35,147 bases of DNA. Origin: Thermoplasmatota archaeon (GTDB lineage: Archaea; Thermoplasmatota; Penumbrarchaeia; Penumbrarchaeales; Penumbrarchaeaceae). A program made the translations under genes and the position numbers. Shown in pieces: positions 24,184 through 33,083 of the stretch. The stretch lies in contig JARVGK010000006.1 of assembly GCA_029762535.1 (NCBI GenBank), positions 78,703 through 113,849 of the forward strand. The letters are read 5' to 3'. The notes under the pieces are model-generated. The model made no database searches, was not told the DNA's origin, and worked only from the letters and a program-made list of their open reading frames with translations. Positions within the stretch are counted from its first letter, which is position 1, and each line of letters starts with the position of its first letter.

Positions 24184-26550
24184 ATGCAGGGCAAGGAAAC
24201 GGTCCGGGTGATCAACTGTCCCCAGTGCAGTACGCGTTTGAGCGTCAAGGTATCTGGATCGCCCAAGGCCTACACGTGCAAGAACCCTGACTGCGCCCAT
24301 ATCTTCACCATTCTCCCGGATATGTCCATTCTATCGGGGGATAGAAGGCTCGAATATAAACGTAAGGTACAGACCCTGGAAAGGATCAAGGATCTCCAGA
24401 AGCAGCTCGAAGAGGTACCAACTCTCGATCAGGATGAGAAGCGGATAATCAACGAGCTGAGGGAGAAGGTCCTATCGATGAAGGGAAAGAACACGCCGGA
24501 GACCAATATCCTTCGAAGGGAGATCGAAGAAAAGGACGATATCATCAGACTAAGGAACGATGAGATATCTGCCCTGATCGCGGAATCGGAAGGTCTGAAG
24601 GCCAGCATCGCCAGGCTCGAAGAGGAGAACGAGGATTTGGAAAGGGTCATCAGAGAAGGCAGCCCAGCGAAGATCGACCCCGACCTCGAGTTGAAGTTCA
24701 AGAAGTTACAGAAGAAGTTCAAAGAGCAGGCCATTGCCCTCAGGGAAACGGCCAAACGTCTCAATGATACAGGATCGATAGGCCCTAAGGTCGACGTTGA
24801 TGAGATATCGGCCTCGCTCAAGGATAATGAACAGAAACTCCGGGAAAGAGCGATACTTTTAGACGACCGCGAGGAAGAGCTCGAAAAGAAAGATATTTCT
24901 TTGGATGAGTGGGAGAAGGATTTGAACACACGCGAGGAGGGGCTAAGGATCGACAGGGAGGAGTTCGCCAAGGAAAGGACCGAGCTCATGAAAATAAGGA
25001 AGGAGATAGAGGATGGCAGGGTAGAACTCGAATCGGAGAGGATCGGGTTTAATGAGGAAAAACTCCAGTTGGAGAACCTCCGTTCCTCCCTGGACGATGT
25101 GATGGAGGGATCGACCGGGTCCGACGATAATGAATCGATGAGAAAGGAGATCCAAACCCTTCGTACCAATATCGCTGAGCTTGAGGCATCCAACAAGAAG
25201 ATATCAAAGCAGAACGAGAGGATGAGATCAAAGCTCAAGGAGCTCAGGGACGGTTCCTCACTGCTGGAGAAACAGAAGAGGGACGAGTTGGCCGATGTCG
25301 AGAAGGAGCTGTCCAAAGAGAGGAAGAGGACAAAAGAACTATCCGAGGAACTGGATCTATCTATGAACTCGGAGGCCTCGCTTAAAAAGGACCTCGATGA
25401 GAAAGGGAGGGCAGTTCAAGAGGAGATAACGAGTCTTGAACTCGAGAGGAGGGCCCTTGATAAGGAAAGGACCGAGATCGATAAGGAGAGGGCCAGCTGT
25501 GAGGCGTCACTCGAGAAGATCGTCAAGGACCAGGAATCCATGAGGAAGAAGGCCCAGAAGCTCAAGGACATCGAGAACAAGCTCTATGAGGAGAGAGCGG
25601 AACTGGGATCAGAAAGGGAAAGGCTCGAAGAAGAGAGAGGCGAGATCTCTCGATCCAGAGAGGACCTTGAGATGAAAATGGCCGAATTCGCTGAACGGGA
25701 AAGAACTATGGAATTTCAAATCGCATCGATTGGGAAGCTTGAGAAGCTGAAGGCGATCCTGGAACAGAAGAACAGGGAGATCGACTCCATAAAAGCGGAG
25801 CTTCAGCGAAAATCGGAAGAGCTCCAGCTCTCATCTTCCGCATCCGAGGAGGTCAAAAGGTCTTTTTGTGAGGAGAAGGCATCGCTGGAAAAAACGGTGA
25901 ACGAACTCGAGTCGCTCCTGAAGGATAGGGATATCCAGTTGAAGAATATCTCGGAGGACCTCTCCTCTAAGGTTTCCAGGATCTCTGATATCGAAAATAG
26001 CTTGCGCGATGCTGAGGCATCGTTCGATGAGCTCGAGGAAAGGCGATCGAAGACCTCCGAAGAGGAGGACAGGCTCAACCTCCTCGATAAAGAGCTATCA
26101 ACCAAGCGAGAGGAGATGGACTCCGAGAAAGGATCGATAGAGAAAAGAAAATCCGAGCTCCAATCCCTTGAGAAAGAACTGAAGAACCGGGAAAGAAGGC
26201 TCAAAGAAAGCGAAAGGCCCCCTTACAGAAAGGATATGCTTCGATCGGGGCAAGAGAGAGCTAAGGACCATTCGGGGATTTCATCTTTAGTACTCAACCA
26301 TACTTCCCATGGTGAGGATGCTGTGACAGCGTTCGACGATGAAACAGCATTCGAATGCCCCCACTGCAATTCGGCCATTTCGGAGGACAGCGTTCTATCC
26401 GGAGTATGTCCATTCTGCGGGGGCAGATTCAGGATAGAGACGGAGGAGGTATTGGAGATATATGAATGTCCCTCCTGCGGAAGGACACTCACCAAAGATG
26501 TTGTGGAAGAGGGGAAATGCGCTTTCTGCGGCGTGGGCTTCAGGCTATGA
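24184..26550 (+). CDS. Long coiled-coil protein with zinc ribbons at both ends
   Basis: 788 aa. An N-terminal zinc ribbon (CPQC near residue 12 and CKNPDC near 32) is followed by roughly 630 residues rich in Glu, Lys, Arg, Leu and Ser, a nearly unbroken coiled coil (about 55-690) with a few short breaks. After a short hinge come two tandem C-terminal ribbons, FECPHC...VCPFCGGRF and YECPSCGR...KCAFCGVGF. There is no signal peptide, membrane helix or ATPase motif, so it is not an SMC protein, though it may act as a cytoplasmic scaffold or bind nucleic acid through the ribbons. It is divergent from the J-domain gene. Its stop abuts that of the convergent propeller gene (TGATCA). Function unknown. 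Confidence 0.85.
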   Translation: MQGKETVRVINCPQCSTRLSVKVSGSPKAYTCKNPDCAHIFTILPDMSILSGDRRLEYKRKVQTLERIKDLQKQLEEVPTLDQDEKRIINELREKVLSMKGKNTPETNILRREIEEKDDIIRLRNDEISALIAESEGLKASIARLEEENEDLERVIREGSPAKIDPDLELKFKKLQKKFKEQAIALRETAKRLNDTGSIGPKVDVDEISASLKDNEQKLRERAILLDDREEELEKKDISLDEWEKDLNTREEGLRIDREEFAKERTELMKIRKEIEDGRVELESERIGFNEEKLQLENLRSSLDDVMEGSTGSDDNESMRKEIQTLRTNIAELEASNKKISKQNERMRSKLKELRDGSSLLEKQKRDELADVEKELSKERKRTKELSEELDLSMNSEASLKKDLDEKGRAVQEEITSLELERRALDKERTEIDKERASCEASLEKIVKDQESMRKKAQKLKDIENKLYEERAELGSERERLEEERGEISRSREDLEMKMAEFAERERTMEFQIASIGKLEKLKAILEQKNREIDSIKAELQRKSEELQLSSSASEEVKRSFCEEKASLEKTVNELESLLKDRDIQLKNISEDLSSKVSRISDIENSLRDAEASFDELEERRSKTSEEEDRLNLLDKELSTKREEMDSEKGSIEKRKSELQSLEKELKNRERRLKESERPPYRKDMLRSGQERAKDHSGISSLVLNHTSHGEDAVTAFDDETAFECPHCNSAISEDSVLSGVCPFCGGRFRIETEEVLEIYECPSCGRTLTKDVVEEGKCAFCGVGFRL

Positions 26551-29331
26551 TCATCTGTATATCACCGTGAGACCGCTGAGCCTCACCACTCCCTGCTGGC
26601 CGCAGATGACGCTAACAGGAACTCTGACCTTTCCCGAACCGCCATGATCTTCGATATACCTTTTGACCGCGTCAGTGATATCGATCTCGAACACCTCTTT
26701 TCCGAGCGATCCTTCGTGATCCATCTCGAAATTGTCGTCGGAACCGACATCTATCCTGACATCCGAAGGGTAATAGAAACAACCCTGAACCACTGCCCTG
26801 GCCGTATTAACGCTCGTCAGAACTATCTCATGCCTTCCGTCGTTGTTGAGGTCATCCACCGAGATCATATAAGGAAAAGCTCCGATCCACATGTCCGAGA
26901 ACTTCGAAAAGGACCTCCCGTTGTTGTTCCTGAGGATATGGAGATCGTTGCTCTCGCTGTTGGATACCACGATGTCGATCCAGCCGTCATGGTCCAAGTC
27001 TATCGATGTCAGGAACTGCGGCCTGTCCCCGACCGGGTATGTGCCCAGCCTCTCGAAGTTGCCGTAACCATCGTTTAGCAGAACGGTCACAGTATCATCG
27101 GCCGCGTCCGAAGTTGCGATGTCGAGGTCACCATCGTTGTCCAGGTCGATAACCAAACCGGCGGTGGGCTGTCTCCCCACGCTGTATGTTGCATGGTCTT
27201 TGAATTTAAGGTCGCCCTCGTTTAGGAATATCGATATGGTGTTGGTCGGGTCCAGGTCATCCCCTCGGTTCACCGTTATCAGGTCCTTTAGTCCGTCCCC
27301 GTTGACGTCTTTCATTAACGCGTCATAGGGCATCCTGTTGCCCAGATCGATGGTTATGAAATCGCTGAACATCGTTTCGAAATTTCCCGAACCGTCGTTG
27401 ATGAGTATCGTCGTCGTGTTCTGGGCATAATTCGATGTGTAGAGGTCGGGAAAACCGTCCCCGTTGACATCGTCTATCCTCAGTGAGAACGGGTATGCCT
27501 GGATGTCGATGAGGTATCTATCTGTCGTGAAACCGCCGTTCTTGTCGGATTCCAGAAGTATTATCCTGAAGTTCGCCTCATCGGCCGAGGCGGCGTCTAT
27601 ATACCCATCGTTGTTCAGGTCCCCCATCACGACCATGTATGGTTCCAGACCTATGGGGTAGTCCTGTTTGGAGCTGAATAATCCGAGCCCGTCGTTCTTC
27701 AGGATCGATATCGTTGAACCGAAATAATTGGCCGTTGCGATGTCCTTATCACCATCCCCGTCGAGATCATATGTGAATATACCTCGGGGGCTGTTGCCTG
27801 TGACGTATTGTCTGTATGTACCGAATATACCGTTTCGGAGGTTCCTTATGATCGATATCGTGCCATTACCTCCTATTCCCCCATCCTTGCCCCTCCAGTC
27901 GGAAGTTACAACGTCCAGGTCTCCGTCGAGGTCGAAGTCAAGGAAGTCGAAGGAGGTGGGGGATAATCCGCCGTAATAATGTACGAAATCGTGGAAGGAT
28001 CCGTTGCCCATGTTGTAATAGACGAGGATCGAGTCCGCGGACTTCGATATCGCTATCGCGTCGATATGTCCGTCCCCGTCCAGCTCAACAAGTTTCAGGT
28101 CGATCGGATCCAGCGACCTGAACTCCCTGGAATCCATATTCCCGGAACCCCCCTTCCTGAAATTAGCGGACCCTTCGGAATACAGGACGGATATCGAGTT
28201 GTAACCGAGATGCGCCATTGCTATGTCCATGTGGCCGTCGCCGTCCAGATCCGCCGCATCCATGGAGTTCACCCCTCTTTGTACCCTATACTCGAAGGGT
28301 TTCTCCTGAAATACCATGCCGCCTCTGTTCATCAAAAGGACCACGGTATTGTACCAGCGCTGGGTCCTCTCCCTCTCGACGTTGTAATATGACCCGTTTC
28401 CCTGGGACAGGTAAAGAGCGATGTCCATCATACCGTCCTTGTCAAGGTCCATCGGCAGGATCCTCGATGGGTTCCTGCCGATCTCCAACTGCTCTCCCAG
28501 CGTGAACGATCCGGAACCGTCGTTCATGAAGAATGTGAGCTTGTCCGTGCTGAGGTCGCTCACGCATAGGTCGATATCACCGTCGCCATCAGCGTCAAAG
28601 GCAGCGATGTCCGAAGGTACCCTGTCAACAGGGTAGGATCTCCTGTTACCTATGAACATTCCGTTCCCGTCATTCATCAGAACAGTGACCTCAGAAACAT
28701 CCTCGGAGAGGACAGCAAGGTCCGGATATGTGTCCGAATTCAGATCCATGGCGATGATCTTGATCGGGGCCTTGGCGACCGGATATGTGCCTGATCGCTC
28801 GAAACCTTCTCCCAGCCTGTTGAACCTCACCGATACGGTGTTGTCATTGTAGTTGATCGCCGCCACATCGGTAAAACCATCCCTATTGTAATCCGCGGCT
28901 GCCACATCTATCGGTGCTCTACCTATCTCCGATCCTATCTTTGACGGGGGCAGGGCTCCTGCAACGGAAAGGGTAGCTTTTTCGATCACGGCGTCGGCGT
29001 CGATCTCGAAATAGACTTCCGTGCCGGTGTATGAAGCGTTCACGAGGGGGGACCTGCCTCCATCCAGAAAGCTGTCGATCATCCTCGGCTCCCCAAGAGG
29101 ACCCCTTCTGTTGAAATCCATGAAATTGTAAGCGACTATGGAAAGGGCGAGCAGCAAGACGACGACGATGACCACGAGTCCGGCCTTCTGGAAGTTGAAG
29201 TCTTTTTCATTATCCAACCCTCCTCCTATTTGCCGGGATCGAACAATATCCCCGCTCCGACCTCCGTGGGACCTGTCCCCCATAGCTCTCCTGTCATAGG
29301 CTGGCCTCTGGGGTCTCGATGATCTGTACAT
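26551..29331 (-). CDS. Membrane-anchored protein with 14 VCBS/FG-GAP calcium motifs
   Basis: 926 aa from ATG 29331 with GGGTGA 5 nt before it. A basic cytoplasmic head (1-47, rich in Arg and Gly) precedes one helix (about 48-68, AGLVVIVVVLLLALS), leaving the rest outside. Fourteen DxDxDG-type motifs follow at intervals of about 45-55 residues, for example DYNRDGFTDVA, DADGDGDIDLC, DLDGDGHMDIA, DVNGDGFPDLY and DLDHDGWIDIV. This number suits two seven-bladed integrin-like propellers. The C-terminal about 85 residues (DVRIDVGSDD..., DITDAVKRYIEDH) form a separate beta domain. Likely a calcium-stabilised adhesion or binding protein; ligand unknown. Confidence 0.9.
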   Translation of the reverse strand: MYRSSRPQRPAYDRRAMGDRSHGGRSGDIVRSRQIGGGLDNEKDFNFQKAGLVVIVVVLLLALSIVAYNFMDFNRRGPLGEPRMIDSFLDGGRSPLVNASYTGTEVYFEIDADAVIEKATLSVAGALPPSKIGSEIGRAPIDVAAADYNRDGFTDVAAINYNDNTVSVRFNRLGEGFERSGTYPVAKAPIKIIAMDLNSDTYPDLAVLSEDVSEVTVLMNDGNGMFIGNRRSYPVDRVPSDIAAFDADGDGDIDLCVSDLSTDKLTFFMNDGSGSFTLGEQLEIGRNPSRILPMDLDKDGMMDIALYLSQGNGSYYNVERERTQRWYNTVVLLMNRGGMVFQEKPFEYRVQRGVNSMDAADLDGDGHMDIAMAHLGYNSISVLYSEGSANFRKGGSGNMDSREFRSLDPIDLKLVELDGDGHIDAIAISKSADSILVYYNMGNGSFHDFVHYYGGLSPTSFDFLDFDLDGDLDVVTSDWRGKDGGIGGNGTISIIRNLRNGIFGTYRQYVTGNSPRGIFTYDLDGDGDKDIATANYFGSTISILKNDGLGLFSSKQDYPIGLEPYMVVMGDLNNDGYIDAASADEANFRIILLESDKNGGFTTDRYLIDIQAYPFSLRIDDVNGDGFPDLYTSNYAQNTTTILINDGSGNFETMFSDFITIDLGNRMPYDALMKDVNGDGLKDLITVNRGDDLDPTNTISIFLNEGDLKFKDHATYSVGRQPTAGLVIDLDNDGDLDIATSDAADDTVTVLLNDGYGNFERLGTYPVGDRPQFLTSIDLDHDGWIDIVVSNSESNDLHILRNNNGRSFSKFSDMWIGAFPYMISVDDLNNDGRHEIVLTSVNTARAVVQGCFYYPSDVRIDVGSDDNFEMDHEGSLGKEVFEIDITDAVKRYIEDHGGSGKVRVPVSVICGQQGVVRLSGLTVIYR

Positions 29332-29362
29332 CTTTTCACCCTATACCCGACCTAGGAGACAT

Positions 29363-29373
29363 CATATATAAAA
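29363..29373 (-). promoter_or_regulatory. TATA box for the propeller protein gene
   Basis: TTTTATATATG on the minus strand. The expected start of transcription is near 29341, giving a leader of about 10 nt containing GGGTGA. Confidence 0.65.
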
Positions 29374-29408
29374 TGATTAGTACAGATTGGTATCTGTACC
29401 TCCGACGC

Positions 29409-30182
29409 TCAAAGGAAAATCCGCGGAGTGGGTATGCGAGGATAGGATAGTCTGAGGTTCGTTATCTCGCGATCCCTGATGGCCGACGTACAACATTCCA
29501 TGGCCAGAAGGGGATCGTTGTTCTCCTCGGATAGATGGGCCAGGACGATCTCCCTGGTCCTTTCACCAATGGTTCGCGTGATAAGATCCCGACATTGAAC
29601 GTTCGATAGATGCCCGTTGATGTTCATTATCCTTCTTTTCAGGCTGTACTGGTATGGCCCCCTCATCAGCATGTCAGGGTCGTAGTTGGATTCGATAACG
29701 AGCGCATCCCGATCTCGCAGGACCTCCACAACATCGCCTTCCGCCGAGCCAAGGTCGGTGGCGATGCCTATCGATGAACCTCCTCCTTCGATTATGAAGC
29801 CGAAAGGTTCCAAGGCGTCGTGCGGGACCTGGAATGGAGTGATCCTCAAACCGTCGAGATCGACGCATCTCCTGTCCCTCAGCTCCTCTATCCTCGCATT
29901 TTCGTGAAGGTCCAGTAGAAATCCGACCGATCTCGAAGCATAGATCGGAGCCCTATATGCTTTTGACAGGGTCTTCAGGCCTTTGATATGATCGGAATGT
30001 TCATGACTTATGAATATGGCGTCCAGACCGTCCTTGGTCGTCAGATCCTTTATGATCCTCCTGGTGTAGTTCAGAGGAAGACCCGCATCTATGAGGACGT
30101 TCTGTCCCCCGAAGGAGATCAGACTGCTGTTACCGGAGCTCGAGGATCCGAGGACCGTGAAAGAAAGCCTTTCGTTATCCAG
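29409..30182 (-). CDS. YycJ/WalJ-type metallo-beta-lactamase-fold hydrolase
   Basis: 257 aa. The N-terminus FTVLGSSSSGNSSLI and the metal motif SHEHSDHIKG are followed by ATDLG, the family signature ESNYDPDMLMRGPYQYSLK, GHLSN and LAHLSEENNDP. These match YycJ/WalJ proteins, which have been linked to 5' exonuclease activity in DNA repair in bacteria. The first ATG/GTG/TTG in frame is a TTG at 29849, beyond the metal site, so the start must lie upstream. No standard start codon exists there, but CTG at 30182 has a perfect AAGGAGG 6 nt before it and begins one base after the stop of the pseudo-helicase gene. It is translationally coupled to that gene. Confidence 0.92.
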   Translation of the reverse strand: MDNERLSFTVLGSSSSGNSSLISFGGQNVLIDAGLPLNYTRRIIKDLTTKDGLDAIFISHEHSDHIKGLKTLSKAYRAPIYASRSVGFLLDLHENARIEELRDRRCVDLDGLRITPFQVPHDALEPFGFIIEGGGSSIGIATDLGSAEGDVVEVLRDRDALVIESNYDPDMLMRGPYQYSLKRRIMNINGHLSNVQCRDLITRTIGERTREIVLAHLSEENNDPLLAMECCTSAIRDREITNLRLSYPRIPTPRIFL

Positions 30183-30183
30183 A

Positions 30184-32079
30184 TCATCCCTCCTTGAACA
30201 GGTCGAACCTCAGGTTCCTGGGATCCGATATGAACTTGACATCCCAAAATGAGGGTATGGCGATCATATTCCTGCGGTCCTGATACCTTCTATCCATTAG
30301 AATGACGAACCTCTTTTCGCTTGGGGCGTACATCTGAGAGTTCACCATCCTGATGGCCTTCTGCATAGCGGGCAGGACCCTTGATATCAGCTCTCCTGTA
30401 TTGGAACCGTAGTTATCATGGAAGAATATCTTCTTCTGGTTCGATTCCGGAGAGGGTGGATTGAACTGCAGTCCGACCATCACCGATGTCGATACTCTCA
30501 GGGACCCGGATTCAAAGCTCCTCGCAATAATTCCGTTCTGAACGGCCAGTGCAACTCCGTCGATCGAATCCCTGAACTCCACCAACATCGCCTCCTTCTC
30601 TTCCTTATGCATATCCCTGGTCTCCTCGAAGACCGGACCTTTTAAATTGCCTTCAAGGAATTTTCCAGCACATGAGTCGAGAGCGTTGTAAGATGGGAAT
30701 ACGAAGAGAGAACGCCCCGAAAGCGATCCCACGATAAGTCTCATGTTCTCCGCCACGGTTCGATACTGCTCTTCCATGTCAGTTCTCGAGGTGAGATCGA
30801 CGTTGGTGAATGCGAGAACGGTAATGTCCTTCATCTTTCCGGCCGATACATAGGTCCTGTTGCTGACCCTGTTAAGTGGCAGACCCAAAAGCCTGGTGAA
30901 TATATCGTGCGGGTACACATTATCGCCGAATATGACCGATGAATGGAACATGGATGTGATCGATGACGTGACCACCTGGGGAGCTATCAGCGATATGTTT
31001 ATGGACATCTCCCTCTCGTTCAAAACGTACCTGGAGGCCGTAGAGTGCTGTTCGAACCAGACCGATATGAAATCCTCGAGATATCTCAATCGAACTCTGT
31101 CCGAGAAACTCAGATCAGATACTCCGCTCGAGAGTGCGGATAGGATCTGAGCGATGTCGGTGAGGGAGTATTTCTTATCGAACTCTTTCATCTCCCTGCG
31201 AAGGTCATCTATGAGCTGTTTCCTATCGATGGTCGCTCCATCATCGTTCTTTTGGATGAATTCGCGCAGGACCTGGAAAAGGGTCTCCATGCCCTGTATC
31301 TCCATCTCGGAAAGCGCGCTGAAAGGCCAGTAGGATGTCTGAAGCATTGGGGATGTCAGTTTCAGCGAGTGGACCTCCCAAACCTTTTCGACAAATGAGA
31401 CTGGGTCCATCATACATAAGAGGGTATCCGCAGGTTCCAATCCGATATGTCCGATCGTTCTTTGGAATCCAGGTGAGATCATTAACGAGTGATCGAAGAC
31501 CAGGACGCTTGCTTCGCTCGCAATATCCATCAGCGTACGGGAGGGGCACATCCCACTGTCCCTGAACAGGCCCTCGTCCATCCCTTCGAGGGAGCCGGAG
31601 GATTCTTTGATCCTTCTATAGATGTCGATCGAGAACCCGCTCTGGTAAGGACATGACCTGTGGCAGTCATCAGTATAACAAAAATGTGATATGGCCGCAG
31701 GTGAGGCCTTGAAACCCTCGGAGAGGCAGGTCAGGTCCTCAGGGTCTATCGCAGCTAACAGGGTCTCGGGGGAGATCCTATCCAGGAGCCTTCTCAGTAT
31801 GGTCCTGGACCTACCCACATGATATGGAGGGCATAACATCAGGATCCTTTTACGATGGGATTGGCCCCCTTTCAGCAGGTGATACGCGAACGTTTCGAAC
31901 GTATCATCATCCACGGGCAAGAGGGCCATCAATGTATTCTTCCGCTGTATCGTTGATGCGATATCATCCTTTGCGGTCTGGAGAACCTGATCGGATGCCG
32001 AAAGATCTTTTCCCTCCATGGAGAAGCACCGCTGGAAGAGCGCATCGGATCGAAGGTGATCCCACGTCCGATGACCCAT
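30184..32079 (-). CDS. XPD/Rad3-like helicase paralogue lacking ATPase motifs
   Basis: 631 aa. The layout of an XPD/DinG helicase is visible: an N-terminal region (TLMALLPVDDDTFETFAYHL) where motif I should read GTGKT, the iron-sulphur-type cysteines CYTDDCHRSCPYQ and MCPSRTL followed by ASVLVFDHSLMIS, a position that should hold DEAH but reads LLCMMDPVSF, an SLFVFPSY element of the second motor domain, and a final VILMDRRYQ like motif VI. Walker A and B and the motif VI arginines are therefore altered, while the Fe-S cysteines are mostly kept. It probably binds DNA or a partner without unwinding. It is followed one base later by the MBL hydrolase. A decayed gene is unlikely because the frame is intact. 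Confidence 0.8.
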   Translation of the reverse strand: MGHRTWDHLRSDALFQRCFSMEGKDLSASDQVLQTAKDDIASTIQRKNTLMALLPVDDDTFETFAYHLLKGGQSHRKRILMLCPPYHVGRSRTILRRLLDRISPETLLAAIDPEDLTCLSEGFKASPAAISHFCYTDDCHRSCPYQSGFSIDIYRRIKESSGSLEGMDEGLFRDSGMCPSRTLMDIASEASVLVFDHSLMISPGFQRTIGHIGLEPADTLLCMMDPVSFVEKVWEVHSLKLTSPMLQTSYWPFSALSEMEIQGMETLFQVLREFIQKNDDGATIDRKQLIDDLRREMKEFDKKYSLTDIAQILSALSSGVSDLSFSDRVRLRYLEDFISVWFEQHSTASRYVLNEREMSINISLIAPQVVTSSITSMFHSSVIFGDNVYPHDIFTRLLGLPLNRVSNRTYVSAGKMKDITVLAFTNVDLTSRTDMEEQYRTVAENMRLIVGSLSGRSLFVFPSYNALDSCAGKFLEGNLKGPVFEETRDMHKEEKEAMLVEFRDSIDGVALAVQNGIIARSFESGSLRVSTSVMVGLQFNPPSPESNQKKIFFHDNYGSNTGELISRVLPAMQKAIRMVNSQMYAPSEKRFVILMDRRYQDRRNMIAIPSFWDVKFISDPRNLRFDLFKEG

Positions 32080-32104
32080 CCCTTGCCGCTAGATGGCCCC
32101 AGGG

Positions 32105-32114
32105 GATTTAAATC
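32105..32114 (-). promoter_or_regulatory. TATA box for the pseudo-helicase/MBL operon
   Basis: GATTTAAATC, centred about 30 nt before the ATG at 32079. The palindromic sequence could also be read on the plus strand, but no plus-strand gene follows. Confidence 0.5.
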
Positions 32115-32140
32115 ATTTTATGAACATCCTCCGGGAGTGC

Positions 32141-33040
32141 CTATCCGTGTCTCTTGAGAGCCTCTTCCAGTATCGATATGTCCATACTGCGGTCCATCCT
32201 CACGCCTTCCGGCAGTATGATGGTGAGATCATCCACCCATGGCATCCTTCTTATCCTCTCCAACATGTGGTCCATCGAATGGAGATCGACCCCGAAGGAC
32301 CTCATCCATATCCCGGGAGGCTTCAATAAAGGCGACCTTTCGTATATCATAGGTGCTATCCTGTTCATCGCCGTCAATGCTTCAGGAAGCGAACCAGGAG
32401 AATCCAGGGTCGCTATGAAGGAGAAACATGGATAAGGGCTCATATCCTCCTCGTTCAGAACGGGCAATATCCTGACCCTCGAGCGCTGAAGCATGTTCTC
32501 GATCAAGGATCTGATGTCCTCTTCTTTCGAGCCGAGTCTATTCGCCAGGGTCTTGACGGGGATCAGGCCGTCCTCAACGAGCTCTTTCAAAATCGAAAGA
32601 TGAATGCCGTTCTTGAGATCGGGGACCTCATCAGGCAATCTTGGGACGTATGCGGCGCTGACCGTGCAAGTATGGATTATTCCCTCGATCCCATCGATAA
32701 CCTTCTGTAAGGAGGACCTTCCCTTGTGTACGGCCTCGACAAAGCAGAAATCGTCCATGTTAGGATATACGGACGCCACGTCTGGGAGGGATCCGATGCT
32801 CTCCATGACGAGCCCGCGTTTCCTGTTCGGATAATGAACTCTCAAATATGTGGTATCATAACCCATACATCTTCGGTCGAAGAAGGCGGAAAAGAACCTT
32901 ATCGTCCCCTCGTGGAGCATTAGCCTTATCCGCCGGTTCGTGTTCTCCTCCGTCAGAGATAGCGAAGAGGCTAATGAGACAGGGTCCACACAACCCTGCT
33001 CGAACAAACATCTCAACAGCTCCAGGTCCTTCCTGTCCAT
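32141..33040 (-). CDS. Lrp/AsnC-like regulator with two HTH-RAM units
   Basis: 299 aa. Residues about 1-50 (MDRKDLELLRCLFEQGCVD..., SLSLTEENTNRRIRLMLHEG) form a winged helix-turn-helix. Residues 55-130 form a ligand-binding-like alpha/beta half. Residues about 140-190 hold a second helix-turn-helix (HLSILKELVEDGLIPVK, LANRLGSKEEDI), and the rest a second alpha/beta half ending in DLTIILPEGV. Lrp proteins normally have one such unit, so this is a tandem duplicate, likely able to act as a self-dimer. It has both a TATA box (33062-33071) and AAAGGAG before the ATG. Its neighbours, a sugar kinase and glutamine synthetase, suggest a nitrogen or amino-acid signal, but this is inference. Confidence 0.75.
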   Translation of the reverse strand: MDRKDLELLRCLFEQGCVDPVSLASSLSLTEENTNRRIRLMLHEGTIRFFSAFFDRRCMGYDTTYLRVHYPNRKRGLVMESIGSLPDVASVYPNMDDFCFVEAVHKGRSSLQKVIDGIEGIIHTCTVSAAYVPRLPDEVPDLKNGIHLSILKELVEDGLIPVKTLANRLGSKEEDIRSLIENMLQRSRVRILPVLNEEDMSPYPCFSFIATLDSPGSLPEALTAMNRIAPMIYERSPLLKPPGIWMRSFGVDLHSMDHMLERIRRMPWVDDLTIILPEGVRMDRSMDISILEEALKRHG

Positions 33041-33061
33041 GAAAGCTCCTTTGCCGGTTTT

Positions 33062-33071
33062 GGATATAAGG
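33062..33071 (-). promoter_or_regulatory. TATA box for the Lrp-like regulator gene
   Basis: CCTTATATCC on the minus strand, centred about 26 nt before the ATG at 33040. The leader would be very short, yet AAAGGAG sits in it. Confidence 0.6.
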
Positions 33072-33083
33072 TCCGCTGACTAA

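Noticed and set aside
24429..25316. Serine-rich 295-aa antisense frame
   Set aside because: It is the reverse reading of the coiled-coil gene's Glu/Lys/Arg codons, which give Ser/Leu/Phe runs.
24184..26550. SMC or Rad50 protein
   Set aside because: No Walker A, Walker B or ABC signature is present; the ends are zinc ribbons.
29409..29849. A 146-aa protein starting at TTG 29849
   Set aside because: It would lack the HxHxDH metal site, which is encoded intact upstream in the same frame.
30184..32079. Active XPD helicase
   Set aside because: Walker A, DEAH and motif VI residues needed for ATP hydrolysis are all replaced.
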